Positions 57,090-64,000 of a DNA stretch of 64,000 nt are shown here, in pieces. Numbering within the stretch: the stretch's first letter is position 1; the number at the start of each line of letters is the position of its first letter. The stretch comes from Gnetum montanum (Eukaryota > Streptophyta > Gnetopsida > Gnetales > Gnetaceae): contig MNCI01007639.1 in NCBI GenBank assembly GCA_015680685.1, positions 78,881-142,880 of the forward strand, written 5' to 3'. Both the position numbers and the translations under genes were made by a program. The notes beneath the pieces were generated by a model that saw only the letters and a list, made by a program, of their open reading frames with translations, did no database searches and had not been told where the DNA came from.

Positions 57090-57215
57090 AGAGGATGAAA
57101 ATAGTTGAAATCTTGTTTAATCACCAACAAATAATGAAAAGATGGTTTGACAAGAAATTTGCAATCAGATTTTTTTAAGGAAGATAATTTAGTTCTTAAG
57201 AGGAATAGAACATAG
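57090..57215 (+). pseudogene. Possible integrase C-terminal relic
   Basis: Translation around 57118-57205 gives NHQQIMKRWFDKKFAIRFF, then after a one-base shift KEDNLVLKR. This resembles the end of Ty3/gypsy integrase (a basic helix followed by GDLVLK). It is very short and unsupported by flanking motifs. Confidence 0.3.
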
Positions 57216-57407
57216 GTTAGATGAATTCACAAACTAAATTTTTCTACATGTGGTCATGTCTATATCAAGTCATGAATGTTATTTGCCCTAATGTTTACAA
57301 TATTGCAAATTTGCAAGGAAACAGGTTATATATAAATTTTAATGCATTTCTTCTAAAACATTTCTACTCTTGTGCCTCATGAACATCTAGTATATTCTTA
57401 GTTACAT

Positions 57408-57524
57408 ATTTTTTAACAATGAGATATTAGCCTAGTGGTAAGACTCTTGATTTAAAAACTCCAAATCATAGGTTTTATTTTGGTAAGTAATGCTAAATTA
57501 TAAAGTTCTAATTAGACTATATAT
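57408..57524 (+). repeat. SINE-like tRNA-derived repeat, copy 3
   Basis: It contains TAGCCTAGTGG, a perfect fit to the pol III A box (TRGYNNANNNG), and GGTTTTATTTTGG where copy 1 has GGTTCGATTTTGG (B-box-like). The tail AATTAGACTATATAT is shared with copy 1 (19985-20106, minus strand). It ends at the E insertion site. Confidence 0.6.
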
Positions 57525-57529
57525 CTTGG

Positions 57530-58327
57530 TGATGAGCCACGATATCACATCTGCCACGCGATATCGTGTACGCGATATCGCGTCCTGCCTCATCTTCTAT
57601 AAATAAGAGGCAGCTTCCCTTGTTCAAGATAGTTAGACTTAGACCCTTAGCTAAACTCTTGTAGTTTTGCCATTCCAAAGTTAGAATAATTCCTGTGTGC
57701 CCGCAGTAGTAGTCATAGAGTGAATGGATCTTTATTCGAGCAATTTGTACCTGAGCACACATTTGTGTACGACAATAAAGACGAACTTTATGATAAACCT
57801 TACAGCATACAGATTAAGCTAAATAGTAATTAATTATTGTTGAATGTTTAAATGCTTTCCTAGTTAATTAATCTCTCTCAACCTTTGACTCTCCTAGTTA
57901 AATACACTCAGTACGACGGCTTCGAGCATGTGTGTAGCGCTTGGCAACCCAGTAACGACTAGTGTTTGGTAATTCCAACAGCGTTGCACTGGGTTAGGAT
58001 GTGTGTGACAAGTGGGAATGGATACTAGTGTTAGGAACAACTAGAACTTAGTTAGTGAATAGTTAATGTAAGTTAGTCACTTAGTTCTCTTTACCTTCCC
58101 CTATTAGCATAAGACATTAAAAAGATAAAAGCTATAAAAATCATATACCTCAAGCTGACTTAACCATACAACTGTGACAATACAAGTAAGCTTGGGAAGG
58201 CAGCGATTAATTAACATTGAGTGTTCCATTAAGGCGCATAAGCACTTAGTCCTTGGAGTTCGACTGGATCGCGCGTGAAATGCTCGTATTCTTATGGTTG
58301 AGTGTAGGGGTACCTTGCCACTCATCA
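57530..58327 (+). repeat. Element E 5' LTR
   Basis: A 798-bp LTR, TGATGAGCCACG to GCCACTCATCA. The U3 has three GATATC palindromes (57540-57582) right before the TATA box. The U5 is the shared family sequence. Confidence 0.88.
57598..57605 (+). promoter_or_regulatory. TATA box of element E LTR
   Basis: TATAAATA, then AGAGGCAGC, 16 bases after the last GATATC palindrome. Confidence 0.6.
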
Positions 58328-58328
58328 T

Positions 58329-58346
58329 TGGCACCGTTGCCAGGGA
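58329..58346 (+). other. Element E primer-binding site (tRNA-Asp type)
   Basis: TGGCACCGTTGCCAGGGA has only two changes from the canonical Asp-type site, the fewest among the copies here. Confidence 0.85.
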
Positions 58347-58442
58347 CTTAGTTGTTTGTGTGCTACGTAAAACATAGGAAATCATTCATATCGTTGGGAC
58401 GCTAGAATAAACCCTTAGGATTAATCAAGAAAAGATAAGACA

Positions 58443-60808
58443 ATGGTAAATCACACACCGAACAAGATAAAGATGTCTTCTTCTTCACATAAGAGCACTT
58501 CACCACTTAGGACTAACACAAGAGATAGTCGGTGGCATAACACACATAACCAAGATCCACCAGTTCCTCAACAATTCCATGTGGTATATACTCATCATGA
58601 TGAGTATGTACCCAACTTTACCTTTATTCTCCATCAAGATGAACAACTGTGTTGGAAAGACTTGGAAGGTAACATAGTGTTGCCTCCAGATCGATCACTC
58701 CCCAACATGCTCCTTCGTGCTCTCTCACGAATAGGCATGTCATTTTTGTATGTAGAATATGTTGCATGTGATCATGACACAAGGGACTACCATCCCACAA
58801 AAGCGCAACATCAAAGGGACTTGCAACAGGAGAGATATCATACATCCTTGAAGGGTAAATGGCCCCATAACGCTCCGCATGTCTTGAGCGAAATTGAGGG
58901 TGGTGAACCTGCTTCAATAGGTTCCCCACCAAATGATGTTCCTCCTCCTAACGATGGTCAGGAGGTGGTGTATCAGAACCTACACTCCATGATTCACAAC
59001 CCTGGTTCTGATACCCATGAACATGAAGTGTTCAAAGAAGGAACACAACCACATGATAAGGGCAGATGTTCTGATCGTGATCACGATCGTGGTCGAGACC
59101 ACTGAAGAGAAGGTAGAAAACACCATCATGGTGATGGTCCTCCTTCTTCACCTTCATCGTCACATTCACCCTCTCCTTCAGTGTCTGGATGCAGTCATAA
59201 GAAAACCAACTGTGAGGATAAAGGGAAATAGAGTCAAAAACATCGACGAGACAGTCGAAAATGAGGATGAGGGCACTCTAAGGAATCAAGGCATGGAAGA
59301 AGGAAGAGTAGGGAACTACATAGACACCATAGATGCTATGAACGAGATGACCATGAAGAACCCCTACTCGTAACTAGAAGCATGCTAGACATAACGAAGG
59401 CCATAAGAGTTCCCACAAGGCACCAAAAAGATAGTAGGATCAAGAGGTTAGACATGAATAACATCCCACGGTTTGAGGGGGGATACAACGCTAATCCTCA
59501 AAATCATTTACAAGCATTCCATGATGCATGTACCTTGCAGAACATAGAAAATGAATGGCAAAAACTAAAGTTGTTCCCAAGGACACTAGTGAAAGAAGCT
59601 GAAAGTTGATACCAGTCCTTAGAACCGGAATCTATTCAGAGGTGGAGTACAATGTTAGAATTGTTAATGACAAGTACTAAATGTACTCCCGAGTGTCTAA
59701 CCTACGAAAGCAAATCCAAGGATGGAAACAAGGAAATCATGAACCCTTGGATGCTGCCATGGGCTGCTATTACACACTGTTACATCGTTGCCCTAGCCAT
59801 GGTTATTCACAGTGGGATCAACTACGCCATCTCGTAGATGGACTTAGGCATGAAACAAGAAGGACCCTTGGGACGTATGCCCAAGGAAGGTTATCGGAGC
59901 TTAGGTCTCATCAAATCCATAGATTGCTAGAGCAAGTAGCCAAAGAAGAAGGTGAGCTACAGAAGAGAGAAAGTGTAGAAGAATACAACCGAGATCCTTC
60001 CCTCCGAAAAAAGGGAGTGAGATTCTGTGAGGAAGAAGAAGAGTCACCACTCAAAGAGATGGTGAATCGAAAAACTTTGCCGCTCCAAAAGTTAACAACC
60101 AAAGTATCGACAAAGGTAGATCAAATGTGGGACTCCTTGGATAGTAGGTTTAAAACTGTTCTTAAGATTGTAGAGGAGTCTAGAGAGTGAGGTAGTGAAC
60201 ATGACAAAAAGAAAAAGAGAGAAGTAGATAGTGCACGTAACAAGGGTAAGGGTAAAATGGCCATCATCGAAGAGGTTGTCGATTCAGACACGAACAATGA
60301 CGGTGGATGGGAGATATGCCAATACGACCATCCTAAGGGATGTTGCCCAGTAATCTCACATCTACAAGAGTTTGGGGTGTATGCACTTAACCCACGATTT
60401 AATAAACAGCAAGCACCCCGACGGTTACCTTATCCCCAAGGTAACCCAAGACAGTTCCACCAATCTTTAACATATTATCCAAGTGGAACTCCACCACAAC
60501 CCGTTGAGCAACATCAACAGTGGCAATACCCACAATCATGGGGGATGCCACCACCAAGGCAACAATACCCCTACCAGCAACCAAACCCATATGGCTACTA
60601 CGTGCAGCATCCAATCTCTCCACATGACTCTGTTGGTCACGTTACATCACAACATCACTACCAAGCTCATGAGTATTCTAGAACTCCTTCTCCTAGGGGA
60701 TATAACCCACATACATACCATCCTTCGAATCCATCCACAACTCTCACACCAATAGCTCCATTACCACCTGCTCCAGCAATGCAAGGGGAACTCCCTACTC
60801 GACCGTAG
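58443..60808 (+). pseudogene. Element E gag, near-complete with few breaks
   Basis: Open from ATG 58443 for 220 codons: a Ser/Thr-rich start, then the conserved N-terminal block (YVPNFTFILHQDEQLCWKDL, 58607-58666; IVLPPDRSLPNML). A TGA at 59103 and frame changes follow. The capsid-like core lies at 59382-59609 and 59681-60190 (FEGGYNANPQNHLQAFHDAC, QIQGWKQGNHEPLDAAMG, then an E/K-rich helical segment). The last frame (60257-60808) begins MAIIEEVVDSDTNN, has the Cys/His segment ICQYDHPKGCCPVISHL (60315-60365) and a Pro/Gln/Tyr-rich tail. No CCHC knuckle. Three or more breaks, so not functional as given. Confidence 0.8.
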
Positions 60809-60999
60809 CAATGCAATGCCACAAGGGCTGTAAATACTCAACCCGTTGTTGGTTCTGACAACCGTATAAAGAGATGACCTTTCTTCAGAACCAACAGTCC
60901 AACCAAGCCCTCACAACCACACGTGGTTGAACCTCTGAACACTTCTCCATCAAATAAGGCTTCAAGGTTCCCTTCAAACCAAACACCGAGGCCAACGCA

Positions 61000-61555
61000 C
61001 ATGGTTATGTTAACACATGTCATTACTAACTAGTTTAAGGTGGGCCACCTTCCCAGGAAATTCTCTGATCCTAGAAGCCCTCTAATCTATCTCCAAGTTG
61101 CTAGGAATGAATCATGTAAGGCTCTTCTGGACTCAAGTTCCGAAGTCAACCTAATATCACAAGAGATGTACAAAGCCTAGAACCTACCTCCATTAAGGAA
61201 AAGTAATATTCGCCTAGAGTTGGCCGACCAGTCCATCACTATCCCCTTGGGACTAGTGGAGGACATCGTTACCACTGTGTGTGGGTGGTCATATCTAGCT
61301 GATTTCCTAGTGATACAAGTGAACAACAGTAAAGGGGACTTTTCAATAATAATGGGAAGAGCATGGCTAAGTACTATAGATGCATGCCTAGGAATCCACG
61401 ATCTTTCCCTAGAAATATCCAAGAAGAACACTTTTGGGAAGATCGAGAAGAAGAAAGTTTCATGCATCGCATACAATGACACAGGGTGCAATTGCATCCA
61501 AAGATCATGGGTTATGCAAAGTTTAGCATTGCCTGCATGCAATTGGTGTGCATAA
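61000..61555 (+). pseudogene. Element E aspartic protease domain
   Basis: It begins HMVMLTHVITN, has one TAG, then PLIYLQVARNESCKALLDSS (active site Asp-Ser-Ser where B has Asp-Ser-Gly), then SEVNLISQEMYKA and another TAG. The second half is open from 61220 (LVEDIVTTVCGWSYLADFLV, then IIMGRAWLSTIDACLG at 61351-61398). It ends in a Cys/Trp-rich stretch at 61553. The Gly-to-Ser change and two stops make activity unlikely. Confidence 0.78.
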
Positions 61556-61618
61556 GACATTAATATACAAAAGTGCCTATATGCAGCAGCCACACGACAA
61601 GAAGACACCTAGTGGCTG

Positions 61619-62881
61619 ATGGCTGAACAAGAGAGCAACTCACTAACGTGCATGGAACTAACTGAGGGAATAACTAGAGCTTACATTGAAAGCATAGATA
61701 CACTAGAGCAAGTCTGTTGCCAACTTCCAAGCCTTAACCTTGAAAACATCAACTGGGGGAAGTTGGAAATACTTAAAAAATTTAAACAAGAGCCCCTAGA
61801 TTTGAAATCATTTCCCACTGGTCTGGAATATATGACCCTCGAAAATGGAAAACCAGTGATCATCAACGCAAGACTTGTTACCAAACAAAAAGAAAGACTA
61901 CTGAAAGTGATAAACAAGTGGTCAAAAGCCTTTTCCTGGTCATACACCGAATTAACTGGAATAGATCCTAGGATATGCCAGCATAGGATTTACACTGACC
62001 CCTCCATGAAACCTCGAAAACAACCGCAGAGGCGATTGAACTCAAAATTGAAGCAAATAGTAAAAGAAGAAATAGAACAGCTTCTTAAGGCTAGGTTCAT
62101 ATATCCCATTGCTGATAGCGAATGGGCTAGCCCCCTGGTGATTGTGCCTAAAAAGGGAGGCAAATGGAGGGTGTGTATAGATTTTAGGCTGCTGAACATA
62201 GCAACATTTAAGGATCATTTTTCGTTACCATTCGTTGACCAAGTCTTAGACACCATAGTAGGGCATCGCTATTTTAGTTTTCTGGATGGCTATAGTGGAT
62301 ACAACCAAATACAGATAGCCCCAAAAGATCAAGCCAAGACAACCTTCACCAATCCTTGGGGAACGTTTGCATATAAACAAATGTCGTTTGGATTGTGCAA
62401 TGCCCTTGCCATGTTTCAATGCCTAGTTCTAAGCATATTCCAACAGCAGATAGGAAACGGAGTGGAAGTCTTTATGGATGACTTCTCCACTTATGGAACA
62501 AGTTTTGATCAAGCCTTGGACCTATTAGAGCAAGTGCTGAAAAGATGCGTAGAAACCAACTTAAGGCTCAACTTGCAAAAAAGCCATTTAATGGTCCAAA
62601 AAGACGTAGAACTTGGGCATAAGGTTTCACATTCAGGAATAGAGGTAGACCCAGATAAAGTTAGGGTCATCCAAGGAATCACCCGTCAACTGGAAACTGT
62701 CAAAGACATTTGGTCATTCCTTGGACACACTAGCTATTATAGGAGATTCATTGAGAACTTCTCCAAGATTGCCAAACCATTGGTAGAGCTAACAAAGAAG
62801 GATGCACCATTCGAATGGACCAGGGAGTGCGAACAAGCATTCCAAACTCTGAAACAAAAGTTTGTAGAAACTCCCATTTGA
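61619..62881 (+). CDS. Element E reverse transcriptase, intact 420-codon ORF
   Basis: RNA-directed DNA polymerase domain of the element. The ORF is unbroken. After an N-terminal linker (about residues 1-100), the RT domain shows KARFIYPIADSEWASPLVIV, GGKWRVCIDFRLLN, FSFLDGYSGYNQIQIAPKDQ, WGTFAYKQMSFGLCNALAMF and the catalytic VEVFMDDFSTYG (about residues 281-292), then GHKVSHSGIEVDPDKVRVIQ and the connection FLGHTSYYRRFIENFSKIAK, ending FVETPI. FGLCNALAMFQ where the family has the expected NAPATFQ is a small deviation. A TGA directly before RNase H separates it from the rest of pol, so it would be made without its RNase H. The starting Met at 61619 is only the first ATG; natively it is part of a polyprotein. 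Confidence 0.85.
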   Translation: MAEQESNSLTCMELTEGITRAYIESIDTLEQVCCQLPSLNLENINWGKLEILKKFKQEPLDLKSFPTGLEYMTLENGKPVIINARLVTKQKERLLKVINKWSKAFSWSYTELTGIDPRICQHRIYTDPSMKPRKQPQRRLNSKLKQIVKEEIEQLLKARFIYPIADSEWASPLVIVPKKGGKWRVCIDFRLLNIATFKDHFSLPFVDQVLDTIVGHRYFSFLDGYSGYNQIQIAPKDQAKTTFTNPWGTFAYKQMSFGLCNALAMFQCLVLSIFQQQIGNGVEVFMDDFSTYGTSFDQALDLLEQVLKRCVETNLRLNLQKSHLMVQKDVELGHKVSHSGIEVDPDKVRVIQGITRQLETVKDIWSFLGHTSYYRRFIENFSKIAKPLVELTKKDAPFEWTRECEQAFQTLKQKFVETPI

Positions 62882-63330
62882 CAAGCTCCTAACTGGTTCA
62901 GACCGTTCCATATAATGATTGACGTGTCCAATTATGCCTTAGGAGCTATACTTACATAGTTAGATGACCAAAAATGCCCTTACTACATCCACTATGCAAG
63001 TAGAAGTATTGTCGGTGCATAACTTAACTACACAACTACAGAGAAAGAATTAATGGTTGTAGTGTTTGCACTGAATAAGTTTAGACACTAGTGTTAGGTT
63101 ACAAAGTGTTCATCCATACGGATCATAGTGCAATCCGATTCCTCATGAACAAGCCAACAATTAGCCCTCGTATTATACGGTGGCTGGTAATCCTATAAGA
63201 GTTCGATCTAACGATGATCGATCGAAAGGGCACCAAGAACATAGTTGCATATCATTTATCTTGGTTGCACTGGGACAATAAAGAGGATGAATATGTAATA
63301 TCTGATCATTTTCTCGATGAGGCCCTCTTT
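62882..63330 (+). pseudogene. Element E RNase H domain
   Basis: It continues the RT frame after one TGA: APNWFRPFHIMIDVSNYALG (first Asp), a TAG, then YYIHYASRSIVGA, a TAA, TTEKELMVVVFALNKFRH (Glu), a one-base loss near 63091, and VFIHTDHSAIRFLMNKP (Asp). It ends KNIVAYHLSWLHW (63236-63274). At least four breaks. There is a single RNase H, consistent with the Athila branch. Confidence 0.75.
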
Positions 63331-64000
63331 ACCGGTGTAGTAAATAACCAACCCACGAAAAAAAATTGGTATAGTAGCATTCTCACCTATCTCCTTACTC
63401 AAGAAACACCACAGGAGATGAACTTTAGGAAGAAACAACAGTTTTCTCACAGAGCTAAGTACTTCATGGAGATCAATGGACAACTTTACAAAGTATGTCT
63501 TGATGGCTTGGTTCGATGGTGCGTGCTCGAGGAAGACCAACTGAGAGTTCTCTAAGATGCTCATGAGGGCCCTTGTGGGGGTCACTATGTGGGAAGACGA
63601 ACGACTATTAAGATTTTTCTTGCAAGATATTACTGGCCAACATTATTTCGGGATGCCCATCAATTTGTCCAATCTTGTGAGTGCTGCCAATGTGATGGGG
63701 GAATGACTGCTAGAATGGAGGGTCTGCAACAATGGATTCAACCTTTAGAACCCTTTGACATTTAGGGAATAGACTTTATGGGGCCCATTACACCAATGTC
63801 CAATGGAAAAGCTTACATCATAGTTGTCGTAGACTATCTAATGAAATGGGTTGAAGCAGTTGCTGTTACCGAATGCACATCATCTATAGCTGCACGATTT
63901 GTGCAACAAAAAATCGTAAATAGGTTTGGTGTGCCACGTGCACTTATTTCGGATAATGGAACACACTTCACAGGTGCAACTTTTCAGAAATTAATGCAAT
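63331..64000 (+). pseudogene. Element E integrase, cut by window end
   Basis: Linker, then the zinc finger: DAHEGPCGGHYVGRRTTIKI (63557-63616) and CECCQCDGG (63679-63705). The catalytic core shows [10 protein letters not shown] (63768-63797), with the Trp codon before it now TAG, and SDNGTHFTGATF (63952-63987). The frame runs to the window edge. Only a few stops are seen (63553, 63763), fewer than in A or B. Confidence 0.8.

Larger units (their letters stand above)
56857..57529. other. Non-element DNA between F and E
   Basis: AT-rich. It holds a short integrase-like relic (about 57090-57215) and a SINE-like repeat (57408-57524). Otherwise no gene. The last five bases, CTTGG, are the expected left TSD copy of element E, whose right end is outside the window. 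Confidence 0.55.
57530..64000 (+). mobile_element. Element E: best-preserved Athila-like element, truncated by window end
   Basis: The 5' LTR (57530-58327), Asp-type primer site, gag, protease, RT, RNase H and part of integrase are present; the rest lies beyond 64000. It has the fewest disruptions of the family here, including an uninterrupted 420-codon RT ORF, so it is probably the youngest. Whether it has ORF3 cannot be seen. Confidence 0.9.

Noticed and set aside
57420-57500. Functional tRNA gene
   Set aside because: A- and B-box-like elements are present but no cloverleaf can be drawn, and it is one of three dispersed copies.
61177-61608. Minus-strand frame of 143 codons
   Set aside because: Shadow of the element E protease region, which aligns clearly with A and B on the plus strand.

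Overview
This window is plant nuclear repeat DNA, almost entirely nested LTR retrotransposons. By exact LTR ends and 5-bp target-site duplications (TSDs), only about 2.2 kb (19971-21441, 50845-50940, 56852-57529) is not inside an LTR element. The evidence for a plant is the Athila-type tRNA-Asp primer sites, the Tat-type pol with a second RNase H, and plant-style introns. No host gene is intact. The species cannot be fixed from the sequence; a large, repeat-rich seed-plant genome is the best guess.

Left block, 1-19970, is three elements deep. Element D (+ strand, 5' end outside the window, 3' LTR 19109-19970) has its third ORF cut by element C (- strand, 3763-17703). C is a gag-only element cut in turn by element A (+ strand, 4999-15065, TSD AAGGT), a complete but decayed gag-pol element.

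Middle block, 21442-50844, is element B (+ strand, TSD ACCAT, 888-bp LTR). It carries gag, protease, RT, RNase H, integrase, a 2-kb spacer and a long third ORF (ORF3). Its RT is split by element G (+ strand, 26284-42741, TSD ACAAG, 1.58-kb LTRs). G is a Tat-lineage element with an extra archaeal-type RNase H. Between its protease and RT it carries an antisense, intron-containing gene (about 36057 to 32457). This is the most unusual object in the window.

Right block: element F (50941-56851, TSD GGAAT) is a non-autonomous LTR element with a tRNA-iMet-like primer site and no pol. Its 5' LTR holds a 1360-bp insert of unknown type flanked by a 10-bp duplication. Element E (+ strand, 57530 to the window end) is the best-preserved element, with a 420-codon uninterrupted RT ORF.

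Elements A, B, C, D and E belong to one superfamily. Their LTRs share the 3' half (R-U5) and A, B, C and E share the Asp-type primer site, but they have two different upstream promoter (U3) types. B and D, and partly A, also share an undescribed 3' architecture: a G-rich purine tract after pol, one or two A-loop hairpins with covarying stems, a U3-like repeat module (with a TATA box in B), a second purine tract, a splice-acceptor-like site at the ORF3 start, ORF3, then the true polypurine tract and LTR. All coding regions except the E RT ORF carry stops or frameshifts, so nothing here looks autonomous.
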